Shown: positions 26,701 through 35,067 of the stretch, in pieces
Position numbering within the stretch: the first letter of the stretch is position 1
Layout: every line of letters starts with the position of its first letter
Assembly: GCF_001687365.1 (NCBI RefSeq)
Contig: NZ_LGLV01000014.1
Location: 62,001-126,000, forward strand
Length of the DNA stretch: 64,000 nt
Source of the DNA: Pararhizobium polonicum
Lineage (GTDB): Bacteria; Pseudomonadota; Alphaproteobacteria; Rhizobiales; Rhizobiaceae
Reading direction: 5' to 3'
Program-made: the position numbers and the translations under genes
The notes under the pieces: model-generated
What the model was told of the DNA's origin: nothing
Seen by the model: the letters and a program-made list of their open reading frames with translations, nothing else
The model's database searches: none

Positions 26701-27723
26701 ATGACCGCCGCCGATCCGGACCCGGGTGCCAAGGAGGCAGCTCCGAATGCCTCCCTCTTGGACCTGACGATATCCATCCGCACATATCCCTACACCAAGG
26801 CTCTGAAGTCGGGAGCGATCAAGGCGAAGGGCGTCAATCTCGATTTCATCGAGGTCGATCCGCAAATCGCCGCTTTCCGGCGCATGGTTCGCGACGTCGA
26901 GTTCGATATCTGCGAACTCGCCCCGACGACCTATATCATCGCCCGCGCTTACGGAGCCCCCTTCAAGGCCTTGCCGATCTTCTTCGGCCGCCGCTTTCAC
27001 CATGACGGATTGATGGTGCGTCCGGACGCCGGCATCAACGCGCCGAAGGATCTCGAGGGCAAGAAAGTCGGCGTAAGGGCCTATTCGGTGACCACAGGCG
27101 TTTGGACCCGTGGTATCCTGGAAAACGAGTATGGGCTCGATACCTCCAAGGTCACCTGGTATGTCGATGACGAGGAACATGTAAGGGAGCTCCGGCTGCC
27201 ATCCAACGTGCTCAACGTGCCGCCGGGCAAATCGCTGGCATCGATGATTGCCAGCGGCGAGCTCGACGCCGGTTTTAGCGGCAATGCCGGCATCGGACGC
27301 GAAGGGCCGCCGGTCGAGGGCTGGGGTGACAAACCACAGCGCGAGAAGCCGGTCTTACACGACCTGATGCCGAACGCAGCCTCCGAGGCCGAGGCGCACT
27401 ACAAGCGCACCGGCATCTATCCCGTTCACAGCACGCTGGTGGTCAAGGATGAACTTCTGAACGCCCATCCGGATCTTGCGAAAAACCTCTACGACGCATT
27501 CCTGAAGGCGAAACAGGATTATGTCGCACAACTGCAAAGCGGAGCGGCTAGCGACAAGAAGGACAAGGAGTTTATCGACCTCAGCCGCATCGTCGGCGAC
27601 GATCCCTTGCCCTACGGGCTGAAAGCCAACCGGCCGACGATCGAGGCGCTGATCGAATATGCTTACCAGCAGAAACTCATTCCACGCCGGATGGCTGCCG
27701 AGGATGTATTCCTCGACGTCTGA
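26701..27723 (+). CDS. 4,5-dihydroxyphthalate decarboxylase-like protein (copy 1)
   Basis: A 340-residue protein with the periplasmic-binding-protein fold of the 4,5-dihydroxyphthalate decarboxylase (Pht5) family. No signal peptide or lipobox is seen, so a cytosolic role rather than ligand capture is likely. Family-like segments are FDICELAPTTYI near 85, KKVGVRAYSVTTGVWTRGIL near 122 and GELDAGFSGN. The start has GAGGAGAAAAAC upstream. It stands alone on the plus strand with a hairpin behind it. Relatives at 32853 and 52695 share the layout but are divergent. Many members are misnamed as transport proteins; the true substrate is unknown. Confidence 0.75.
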   Translation: MTAADPDPGAKEAAPNASLLDLTISIRTYPYTKALKSGAIKAKGVNLDFIEVDPQIAAFRRMVRDVEFDICELAPTTYIIARAYGAPFKALPIFFGRRFHHDGLMVRPDAGINAPKDLEGKKVGVRAYSVTTGVWTRGILENEYGLDTSKVTWYVDDEEHVRELRLPSNVLNVPPGKSLASMIASGELDAGFSGNAGIGREGPPVEGWGDKPQREKPVLHDLMPNAASEAEAHYKRTGIYPVHSTLVVKDELLNAHPDLAKNLYDAFLKAKQDYVAQLQSGAASDKKDKEFIDLSRIVGDDPLPYGLKANRPTIEALIEYAYQQKLIPRRMAAEDVFLDV

Positions 27724-27732
27724 GAAGCCGAA

Positions 27733-27764
27733 CGGCAGGCGGCCTCTCTCAAGGTCGCCTGCCG
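27733..27764. terminator. Stem-loop between convergent genes
   Basis: A 12-bp stem with one G-T type mismatch, left arm CGGCAGGCGGCC at 27733-27744 and right arm GGTCGCCTGCCG at 27753-27764, encloses an 8-base loop. It starts 10 bases after the stop of the decarboxylase-like gene and lies before the end of the convergent MmgE/PrpD gene. No T-run follows, so it is at best a weak intrinsic terminator or an RNA-stabilising hairpin. Confidence 0.55.
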
Positions 27765-27874
27765 CCAACACTGCGTCCGAACATTCTGCGACAGGATGGG
27801 ATACGGCCCACAGCCAAATCTGAGCTGTGCGCCTGACATGACCTCGTCACGAGGATGTCGCGCCGCCAATCCGG

Positions 27875-29209
27875 TTAAGGCAGCTGTAGAAGCGGACGCA
27901 GGGAGCGCACATCCGGTAAGGCTTCGATCGTCTGAAGTGCGTCAAGCAATGTGCTTGTCTTTGCCTGACCGAGAACGGGCTCCATCAATCCGCCAGCCTT
28001 CACCAGCAGCTCATCGCGCGTCATCGGATCCTCCGGCTGGCCACGCACATTCTGCGGGTTCCTCGTGAAAACGCGGCCGTCCCGCAATGTCAGCGTAATG
28101 ATCGCATGTTCGCGCCGGTGCGCGCCCGGGCGCGGCTCGATGCGGATGCGGCTTCGCAAGGCCAGCACTTCCGGATCGGCCATGCGGTCGTTGTCGTGTA
28201 CCGAGGCAAAGCTCACACCGCCGTCGATGATGAAGATCGACAGGAGATGTGAGAGATTGAGGTTCGGAACGGTGCTGTTGACGATAAGGACGCGCCGCTG
28301 CGGCAACGTCACAAGAATATCAGCGACATCATCAGCCGAAAACCGGTGTTGCCGCAGCAAGTCCTCAATAGAATCCAGCGCCGCCTGGGCCGGCGAACCG
28401 ACGCACCACTTCTTGATGGCGGTGCGGGTGATCTCAAATCGCTCACCGAGCGCCTCGATCGCCAGGTCCGGTTTCGAGAATTCCCCATAACCGGAAAACA
28501 GTCCCGGCACGCCCTCCAACGGGGCGGTCGAGGCCGGTATGCCAGTGCGACCAAGCATGGCTGCCTTGACGCCATTGTGTGCCGGCAGCCCGCCGAAGAC
28601 GAAGCCCTTCTCGATATGGGCGGGATCGCGCACCCAGCAGGTACTGCCAGAAGCCAGATGAACGGCGAAGGTGATCGTTCGCGCGCAGCCGGCGGCATCG
28701 AGCCCCATCAATGCCGCCGATGCCGATGCCGCGCCGAAAATGCCACCGAAGGAACAGTGATGGTAATGCTCCATGAAGCCGCCGCCGCCAAGCGCCATCG
28801 CGATGCGCGTGCCGACATCGTAGCCTGTCACGATCGCGCGCAGGAAGTCGGATCCCGAACTTCCCTGGACCTCACCGATCGCCAGCGCTGCGGGGATGAC
28901 GGAGCAGCCGGGATGGGTAACCGAAAAACCGTGCGAATCGTCGGATTCATCGGCATGCGCAAACATTCCGTTGGCGAGAGCCGCAGTTTCAGCTGAAGCG
29001 ACGAGATCTGTTGCAATCACCGTCGACTGCGCTTTGCCCGACAACTCGCGTACAAAAGCAATCGCCGCCGGTCCGGCCTCAAGCGTACTGCCGGAGACAA
29101 TGGCTGCAACCGTATCGACAAGATGATGGATTGCGGCCTCGCGCACCGCTTCCGGCAACGGGCGTCCAGCAGAGCCGGCGATATAGGTTGCGATTGTGCT
29201 GGTAATCAT
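27875..29209 (-). CDS. MmgE/PrpD-family protein (copy 1)
   Basis: A 444-residue member of the 2-methylcitrate dehydratase / cis-aconitate decarboxylase family. Characteristic segments are HHLVDTVAAIVSG near residue 28, ANGMFAHADESDD near 82 with the conserved acidic/His region, and AHNGVKAAMLGRTG near 220. The family acts on small tricarboxylic acids, but many members have unknown substrates. The start was set at 29209 because it aligns with the family N-terminus; an in-frame ATG at 29242 with a fair ribosome site is possible. It follows the MFS gene by 166 bases. It probably acts on an acid intermediate of the surrounding cluster (inference). Confidence 0.82.
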   Translation of the reverse strand: MITSTIATYIAGSAGRPLPEAVREAAIHHLVDTVAAIVSGSTLEAGPAAIAFVRELSGKAQSTVIATDLVASAETAALANGMFAHADESDDSHGFSVTHPGCSVIPAALAIGEVQGSSGSDFLRAIVTGYDVGTRIAMALGGGGFMEHYHHCSFGGIFGAASASAALMGLDAAGCARTITFAVHLASGSTCWVRDPAHIEKGFVFGGLPAHNGVKAAMLGRTGIPASTAPLEGVPGLFSGYGEFSKPDLAIEALGERFEITRTAIKKWCVGSPAQAALDSIEDLLRQHRFSADDVADILVTLPQRRVLIVNSTVPNLNLSHLLSIFIIDGGVSFASVHDNDRMADPEVLALRSRIRIEPRPGAHRREHAIITLTLRDGRVFTRNPQNVRGQPEDPMTRDELLVKAGGLMEPVLGQAKTSTLLDALQTIEALPDVRSLRPLLQLP

Positions 29210-29375
29210 GCTGGATTCCACGAATTTGAGTTTGCGCGACATCAAACCTTGCCTGCGTTTGGCGGTCGGCCTGCCGCGTTTGCTTTCGAGTTGGGTGAGG
29301 CTGATACCCGCGGCCAAAGGCACTTGGCTTGCCGAATGACCCGCGGAAACCTGCAGGAAATGCACTGCCAATTCG

Positions 29376-30608
29376 TCATGGCTTGATTTCCCGGATACGG
29401 CGCGAGCGAATGGATATGGTCGTGGCAAACAGGACAATCACCAGAGCGGTACTGGCCACGGCATAGGGAGCGCCTATCAGCCCGGCGAGAGCTGCAGACA
29501 TCGCAGCCCCCAGCTGGACGAGACCGCGGTTAAGCAACAGCATCGACATAACCCGACCGCGCATATGGTTGGGCGCGCGCATCTGCAGGATGGTGTTGTT
29601 GGATGCATTATAGGCGATCTGCATGGCGCCAACGCCCAGGAGAAGCACCGGCGCCAACGCCAGGATCGGGTTCAAGGCAAACGCGCAGAGCAGCACGCCG
29701 AACGCAACCAGAAATCCCAGCATGGCCCGCCCGGAGGCTGCGACCTTCGGCAGGGAGGCAAGCATGAGCGCGCCACAAACGGAACCGGCCGCCGCGCAGG
29801 AGGTCAGCAGCCCCAGTCCCTCGGGGCCGATGTGAAACACGGTGTGGGCAAAAAGCGCCAGGAGCGTGAGATAGGGTTGGCCGAAGAAGGTCGGCACGAG
29901 TGCTATGAGGAGGAGAAGGAGCATGGTCCTGTCCTGCCGGACGTATGCGATCCCCTCACCGATGCTTTGCCGAAGCGATAAATCCGAGACCGCGCGCGCA
30001 GCGGCCGGAAACTGCATCGCGCTCAGCGTCCACAACACCACCAGGAAACTGAGCCCGTTGAATAGAAAACACGCACCCGTTCCCAGCCAGGCAATGATCA
30101 GTCCGGCCAATGCCGGGCCAATGATCTTTGTCGTGTTCATTGTCAGCGAATTGAGCGCCACCGCGTTCGGCAGGTCGGCTGCGGGCACCAACTCGGGAAT
30201 CAGCGAATGGCGTACCGGCAGGTTGAACGCGATGACGATTCCCCGCGCCGTGGCCACCGCCAGAATCGCCGGAATGCTCGCCTGCCCGGAAAAGATCATG
30301 CCGGCCAGTACGAATGCCAGCAGCATGGCGCAGCTCTGCGTCACCATCATCAGCCGCCGCCGCTCAAGCCTGTCAGCCATCGCGCCTCCGACAAGGGTAA
30401 AGATGAGAATCGGCAGTCCCCGACACAAATTGACCAGCGCAAGCTCGAACGGCGAGCCGCTGGTGACAACGACAAGCCAGTTGAGTGCGATCTGATCCAT
30501 CCAGTCGCCGGTATTGGAGATCAGAGTACCAAGCCACATCAGCCGGTAATTGCGATGCGACAACGCAGAGAAGGTCTGCCGCCGCCACCGGGCCGTGAAA
30601 TCCTTCAC
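29376..30608 (-). CDS. MFS transporter, MFS_3/EntS-like (copy 1)
   Basis: An inner-membrane major facilitator of 410 residues with about 12 membrane segments. It shows GGAMADRLERRRLMM between segments 2 and 3 and MRGRVMSMLLLNRGLVQLG in the second half, both typical of the EntS-like DHA3 branch of exporters. The start is GTG at 30608 with GGAGG five bases upstream. It lies 307 bases downstream of the aldolase gene. Export of a toxic or overflow intermediate is the family expectation; the substrate is unknown. Confidence 0.85.
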   Translation of the reverse strand: MKDFTARWRRQTFSALSHRNYRLMWLGTLISNTGDWMDQIALNWLVVVTSGSPFELALVNLCRGLPILIFTLVGGAMADRLERRRLMMVTQSCAMLLAFVLAGMIFSGQASIPAILAVATARGIVIAFNLPVRHSLIPELVPAADLPNAVALNSLTMNTTKIIGPALAGLIIAWLGTGACFLFNGLSFLVVLWTLSAMQFPAAARAVSDLSLRQSIGEGIAYVRQDRTMLLLLLIALVPTFFGQPYLTLLALFAHTVFHIGPEGLGLLTSCAAAGSVCGALMLASLPKVAASGRAMLGFLVAFGVLLCAFALNPILALAPVLLLGVGAMQIAYNASNNTILQMRAPNHMRGRVMSMLLLNRGLVQLGAAMSAALAGLIGAPYAVASTALVIVLFATTISIRSRRIREIKP

Positions 30609-30915
30609 TTATCCCTCCGCCATTTCGACCCCTGCGGTAGCACCCGCCTCAACAGCCGGCAAAGGGTCCATCGTCATGCTTCCGGCGGCAAGGTGCTGCC
30701 GCAGGCTTGATTTCTACCCACCGGATCACCCGGACGTCACACGAGCCTCGAGCGCATACAAGGGGTTGCCGGTGTCCGGCATCTTCATGCAATTTTCAAG
30801 GCGTTCCCCATTCGGGGGCCAACTGCCGGTGCAGGAACAGCTTGGCCGTTCGCAAGGGCCGCGATTTAACGATCAAGCTTTGAAGATGGAGCAAGACGGA
30901 CACATTTTCAGCTTT
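30609..30915. other. 307-bp intergenic region
   Basis: This lies between the leftward aldolase and the leftward MFS gene. It contains the MFS ribosome site at its left end. A long plus-strand reading frame crosses the gap but continues antisense through the aldolase, so it is not accepted as a gene. No clear terminator with a T-run or operator repeat was seen. Confidence 0.4.
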
Positions 30916-31770
30916 CTACGCCCGCCCTGCAAGTTTTTTCCCGGCTTCGAGCGCTGCGAACGTTCTAACCGGGGATGCCAGCAGGATACTGTACCCCTCT
31001 TCGATGACACGCTCGACATTCTTCGAGCCGACATGCGGATGGCCGACCGGTATGCCCCGCGCCTTGCAGGTCCGCACGATCTCGGCCATGGCCTCGATCA
31101 CTTCTGGATGCTCGTACTCACGCGGATGTCCCAATTCCTGACTGAGGTCACCCTCGCCGATCAGCACCGCACCGATGCCCGGCACCTTCGTTAGCATCTC
31201 GTCGAGATTGGCGATGCCCTGCAGGTCCTCGATCATCAGGATGACCAGGATCTCGCCTTCGGGCGCGAGTGGCCATACATCCGCCCGGCGGTAATATTCC
31301 TTCGTATCTATGCCCCAGAAGCGTGCGGCGGTGCCGGGGCTGTCGCCGCGGATGCCGGAGGGTTCGAAAATCGGTGCGGTGTTTCGGCGCGGATAACGGC
31401 AGGCGGCAACGGCGTTATAGGCTTGCTCGGCGGTGCTGACATGCGGCCAGACGACACCGAATGCGCCCATATCCAGCGCCTGCTTGGCCATCCACTGATT
31501 CATCTCGCCACCATTGGCCGGAATCCGCACGATCGGCGTGACGCCGGGCGCCGGCGAACCGATGGACAGGATCTGCTTGCGGTTGAGCATGTATTGCAGC
31601 GTGTCGCGCAGCAAAGCTGCATCCCACGGGCGATGCTCCATCTCATAGATGACGCCGTCATAGCCGGCGGACGACACCCACAGGGCCGATTCCATATCGG
31701 CCGGTGCAAAGGTCCCGAATGCTCTTTGGCCCTGTTCCAGCGCCCCGATCACTCCGTTCAGTCTCGTCAT
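30916..31770 (-). CDS. HpcH/HpaI-family class II aldolase/lyase
   Basis: A metal-dependent pyruvate/oxaloacetate-type aldolase of 284 residues with a TIM-barrel fold. Family residues are in place: H46 in EMEHRPWD, R82 in VRIP, metal ligand E181 in MIED and D208 in GEGDLS. Members cleave 4-hydroxy-2-oxo acids. It follows the LigJ-type hydratase by 46 bases; the hydratase product, 4-carboxy-4-hydroxy-2-oxoadipate, is itself a 4-hydroxy-2-oxo acid. The gene is therefore a candidate to replace the usual RraA-type LigK/GalC aldolase and give pyruvate plus oxaloacetate (inference). Start supported by GGGAGG. Confidence 0.85.
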   Translation of the reverse strand: MTRLNGVIGALEQGQRAFGTFAPADMESALWVSSAGYDGVIYEMEHRPWDAALLRDTLQYMLNRKQILSIGSPAPGVTPIVRIPANGGEMNQWMAKQALDMGAFGVVWPHVSTAEQAYNAVAACRYPRRNTAPIFEPSGIRGDSPGTAARFWGIDTKEYYRRADVWPLAPEGEILVILMIEDLQGIANLDEMLTKVPGIGAVLIGEGDLSQELGHPREYEHPEVIEAMAEIVRTCKARGIPVGHPHVGSKNVERVIEEGYSILLASPVRTFAALEAGKKLAGRA

Positions 31771-31816
31771 GGTCTGTGACCTCCCTTCACCGGTGAAATT
31801 CTCTTGCCCGCGGGCA

Positions 31817-32836
31817 TCAATTTGCCCCCACCAGCGCCTTGTCGAGACGCGGGAATACCTTGCGCGCGTTGCCCTCGTAGATCTTGTGGCGGTCCTCTTC
31901 CGACAGATGCGAAAGTTGGTCGACATAGCGCTTGGTGTCATCGAAGTGGTGACCGGTTTCGGGATCGACACTGCGCACGGCACCGATCATTTCGGATGCG
32001 AACAGAATGTTGTCGACGGGCAAGACGTTGGCGAGCAGTTCGACGCCTGGATAGTGATAGACACAGGTATCGAAATACACATTGTCCCGGATCATTTCCG
32101 CAAGCGGCGGCCGTTTCAGGTCTTGCGCCAGGCCCCGGTAGCGCCCCCAATGATACGGAACGGCACCACCCCCATGCGGGATGATGAAGCGAAGCGTCGG
32201 AAAATCCTTGAACAGGTCCGAGAGTATGAACTGCATGAATGCCGTGGTATCGCCATTGAGATAGTGCGCACCGGTGTGGTGGACGGCGGAGGTGCAGGAC
32301 GAGCTGACATGCACCATCGCAGGCACATCGAGTTCGACCATCTTTTCGTACAGCGGATAGAAGGAGCGATCTGTGAGTGCGGGACCCTGCCAGTGACCGC
32401 CGGATGGATCCGGGTTGAGATTGCAGCCGATGAAGCCAAGCTCCGTTACACAGCGCTCGAGTTCAGCGACACAATTGCCCGCCGGCACGCCCGGCGACTG
32501 CGGCAGCTGGCAGACGCCGACGAAGCTCTTCGGAAACAGCGCGCAGACCTGGTGGATAAGATTGTTGGAGAGCCGCGACCAGCGTTGGCTCATCGCCTCG
32601 TCACCGAGGTGATGCCCCATCAGGCCGGCGATCGGTGAGAAGATCGTGACGTCCGTTCCCCGCTCCTCCTGCAGGCGCAGCTGCGCATCGACCAAGGTTT
32701 CGCGGATTTGGTCGTCGGAAAAGACCGGCTCTTCGGGCTCAGCCCCACCCTTCTCGAAGGCTTCGATCTGCGCTTTGCGGAAGTCGCGAAGCTGCTGCGG
32801 TGCCGTCGTGTAGTGTCCGTGACAATCAATGATCAT
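31817..32836 (-). CDS. ligJ: 4-oxalomesaconate hydratase (LigJ type)
   Basis: An amidohydrolase-fold enzyme of 339 residues that closely resembles LigJ of the protocatechuate 4,5-cleavage and gallate pathways (4-oxalomesaconate to 4-carboxy-4-hydroxy-2-oxoadipate). The N-terminus MIIDCHGHYTTAP carries metal ligands H6 and H8; H176, H221 and E282 (in FASEMIG) fit the LigJ metal site, where Glu replaces the usual Asp. The segments NLNPDPSGGHW and FDTCVYHYPG are also LigJ-like. Length equals the family's. AGGAAG stands seven bases before the start. It is flanked by the aldolase and a decarboxylase-like gene in a tight operon. Other ACMSD-family reactions are less likely. Confidence 0.85.
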   Translation of the reverse strand: MIIDCHGHYTTAPQQLRDFRKAQIEAFEKGGAEPEEPVFSDDQIRETLVDAQLRLQEERGTDVTIFSPIAGLMGHHLGDEAMSQRWSRLSNNLIHQVCALFPKSFVGVCQLPQSPGVPAGNCVAELERCVTELGFIGCNLNPDPSGGHWQGPALTDRSFYPLYEKMVELDVPAMVHVSSSCTSAVHHTGAHYLNGDTTAFMQFILSDLFKDFPTLRFIIPHGGGAVPYHWGRYRGLAQDLKRPPLAEMIRDNVYFDTCVYHYPGVELLANVLPVDNILFASEMIGAVRSVDPETGHHFDDTKRYVDQLSHLSEEDRHKIYEGNARKVFPRLDKALVGAN

Positions 32837-32852
32837 GATATATCTTCCTGCC

Positions 32853-33764
32853 TCAATTGCCGAGGGCGCGCGTGGTGTCGTCAAAAAGCTCATCGACCGA
32901 CATCTTTCGGCCAATGATCTTCTGCTGGAACGCATAGGTGATGATCGTCTCCAGCGCCGGGCGAAGTGCTTCGGTTCCAAACGGCCGCATCTGCAATCCG
33001 TCGACGGGCTTGGTATCGAGATCGCGGCTTTCCAGAAGCATGCGGTAGAGTTCACGCACCACGTCCGGCCGCTGCCGGGCAAGATCTTCGCTGACGACCG
33101 CCATGTGGTTCATCGGAATGACGTGGCGCCGCTCGTACCATTCCAGCGCATCCTTCTTCGGATTCGGGATCACGGTCTTCAGGCGTGGATCGTTCGGCAT
33201 GTCGCTGCCAAGCATGGCCGCGTCCAGGTCACCGTCGAGCAGCATCTGCGAGAGCTTCTTGCCCTTCTGGGCGCGCTCCACGTTGGACGGATCGCTGAAC
33301 TCGGCCAGATGCGCGTCTTCGAAACACACCCAGTGGACGGTCGCCGGATCGACGCCGTATTCGTTCTGCAGGATGCCGCGCACCCAGGCGCCGGTGGTCT
33401 GCGTATAGGACCGCACGCCAATCCTCTTGCCCGCGAGCTCACCCGGCGAAAGCGTACCACGGTCGGTGTTGTAGGCGATGCACTGATGCTGAAACCGGCC
33501 GCCGATGACTGCCGGTAGCAGGACCAGCGGCTTGCCGTAATACTTGGCCTGCAGGAACGTGACGATCGCCAGCTCGCCCCAGTCGAACCGGCCCTCCCGG
33601 ACCATCGGCTTGAAGGAATTGTGAACCAGTTCCTGCTCCTCGTCGAAGTCGAAACTGACCAGATCGCTGCGGATAGCGCCGGACTTCAGGGATTTGGTAC
33701 TGACATTGTCGGCCATCAGCGTATGAAGCTTGACAGGCCCGCTTGCGGGAAAATTTTTCGGCAT
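32853..33764 (-). CDS. 4,5-dihydroxyphthalate decarboxylase-like protein (copy 2)
   Basis: A 303-residue protein of the Pht5-like family with no signal peptide. Segments corresponding to copy 1 include FDWGELAIVTFLQAKYYGKPL near 60-80, GKRIGVRSYTQTTGAWVRGIL near 112-132 and GDLDAAMLGSD. The start has GGAG eight bases upstream. The gene lies 17 bases after the LigI-like gene and 16 before ligJ. In phthalate degradation this family makes protocatechuate, whose 4,5-cleavage products are the substrates of LigI and LigJ, so the grouping is chemically sensible. No ring-cleavage dioxygenase is in the window. Decarboxylation of another intermediate is possible. Confidence 0.77.
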   Translation of the reverse strand: MPKNFPASGPVKLHTLMADNVSTKSLKSGAIRSDLVSFDFDEEQELVHNSFKPMVREGRFDWGELAIVTFLQAKYYGKPLVLLPAVIGGRFQHQCIAYNTDRGTLSPGELAGKRIGVRSYTQTTGAWVRGILQNEYGVDPATVHWVCFEDAHLAEFSDPSNVERAQKGKKLSQMLLDGDLDAAMLGSDMPNDPRLKTVIPNPKKDALEWYERRHVIPMNHMAVVSEDLARQRPDVVRELYRMLLESRDLDTKPVDGLQMRPFGTEALRPALETIITYAFQQKIIGRKMSVDELFDDTTRALGN

Positions 33765-33781
33765 GGGAACAGCTCCGACGG

Positions 33782-34633
33782 TTAAGCGAGTTTGGGGTAG
33801 AGAACCTCGGCGGTACCGCCCAGGATCCAGTTCTGGTCTTCTGCAGTCAGAGACTGGAAGTTCTCCCGCGCCCGTTCGACGATCTGTTTCAGCGTCCCCG
33901 ACGAGGCAGGATAGTTCGATCCGAACGCGATGCGGTTTGCACCGAACTCGGATACCAGCCGCGGGAAGAATGTTTCCGGCGACGCCTTGCCGGAAGAGGC
34001 CAGATCGAAAGAGCGCGGGGTGACCTTCAGGTAGATGTTGGGATGGGCAGCAAGAGCAAACAGCGGTGCGGCGTTCGCATAGGGGGGCCCGTCCGTCGTG
34101 TCCATGCGTGCGAGATGGTCGAGGATGATCCGCGTGCCGGGGAACCGCTTGGCCAGCTCAACCAAAATCGGGAAGGCCGGGGCACGCCCCTGTATGCAGA
34201 TCGGAGTGCCCGTCTCGCCGGCATAGTTCCAGACCGGGTAGGATCGCGGATCGTCGAGCCAGCTGAAGTCGAACTCCAGTTTGCTGCCGCCGGTGTAAAG
34301 GCGAAGCCCCGTAATGCCCCGCTTCATCCAGCCCTTCATCACGTCCACTGCATCGGGCGCAAGGACGTCCATGGTTCCGACGCCGGTGAACCGGTCCGGA
34401 TACCGACTAACCGCGTCCGCGACGTAGGAATTGTTGTATCCATAGCATGTCGCAGCCTGCACCAGGGCGGAACTGGCAACGCCGGCCTCGTCCATCGCGG
34501 CAACCATGTCTTCCACCGTGACATGATGCTCCTTCGACCAATCCGACTGCATGCCGCCTATCGGCGAGCGCGGATAGCGGCTGTCATCGTCGGATATGAT
34601 ATGGGGATGGATGTCGTGAACCTTCTGAGGCAT
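33782..34633 (-). CDS. LigI-like amidohydrolase (2-pyrone-4,6-dicarboxylate lactonase family)
   Basis: A TIM-barrel hydrolase of 283 residues in the amidohydrolase-2 / COG3618 group that includes LigI. The HxH motif lies at H9-P-H11, a RIILDHLARMD strand near residues 168-178 holds the typical barrel His, and AFGSNYPAS near 256 holds the usual late-barrel position. LigI opens 2-pyrone-4,6-dicarboxylate to 4-oxalomesaconate, the substrate of the LigJ-type enzyme two genes on. Context therefore supports a LigI role, but sequence alone only secures the family. It is the first gene of the set, with a 434-bp gap before it. Confidence 0.72.
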   Translation of the reverse strand: MPQKVHDIHPHIISDDDSRYPRSPIGGMQSDWSKEHHVTVEDMVAAMDEAGVASSALVQAATCYGYNNSYVADAVSRYPDRFTGVGTMDVLAPDAVDVMKGWMKRGITGLRLYTGGSKLEFDFSWLDDPRSYPVWNYAGETGTPICIQGRAPAFPILVELAKRFPGTRIILDHLARMDTTDGPPYANAAPLFALAAHPNIYLKVTPRSFDLASSGKASPETFFPRLVSEFGANRIAFGSNYPASSGTLKQIVERARENFQSLTAEDQNWILGGTAEVLYPKLA

Positions 34634-35067
34634 GGCCTTCGATCCTGTTGTCGTTTGCTCAATGATGGGGCGTCAGGGGCGAGGACAGGATCGCACGAGG
34701 CCGATACAACCTGCGCGCGCCATGTTTGACTGTGGCAAACATTGAACCTCCCTGATTTTTTGGAGTATGCCGGCCTGCAGATCACCACGCGCGACGGCGT
34801 CGCGGGTGGTGCCAGGATGACGTAACCGTTCCTTTTGAAGAATTTCTACACGTCCAGCCCGGAGAACAGCCAATCGGAACCGCCGCGATCTCCATAAGAA
34901 AATGCAAAAGGTCCGATCTGCGCAATGGTCCGCTCGGCACCGGGGAGGCGCAAAGCCGCATGAATTCAATGTGGGGTGATCCCGGGAAACGAACGTGAAA
35001 AAGCGCGTGTAAAACGCCGCGCGGGGCCGGTGGTGGTGCGGTAAATGCAGGTTCTAAGCAGCCGACA
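34634..35067. other. 434-bp leader/promoter region of the LigI-LigJ operon
   Basis: This gap between the leftward MFS gene end and the LigI-like start should hold the promoter of the LigI-decarboxylase-LigJ-aldolase set. It contains a minus-strand 27-codon frame at 34659-34742 with a good ribosome site (GGGAGGTTCA before ATG), described separately. No other repeat, operator or RNA gene was recognised. Confidence 0.45.
34659..34742 (-). CDS. Possible 27-residue leader peptide
   Basis: A short frame beginning MFATVKHGARRL and ending 25 bases before the LigI-like start. It is notable only because GGGAGG stands directly before its ATG and because it lies in an operon leader. It is basic and has no run of a single amino acid that would suggest attenuation. 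It may be chance. Confidence 0.2.
   Translation of the reverse strand: MFATVKHGARRLYRPRAILSSPLTPHH

Noticed and set aside
27733..27764. Stem-loop read as an intrinsic terminator with full confidence
   Set aside because: Kept only as a possible terminator because no T-run follows the stem.
30550..31194. Plus-strand frame of 214 codons spanning the gap before the MFS gene
   Set aside because: Mostly antisense to the aldolase; no ribosome site and low-quality composition.
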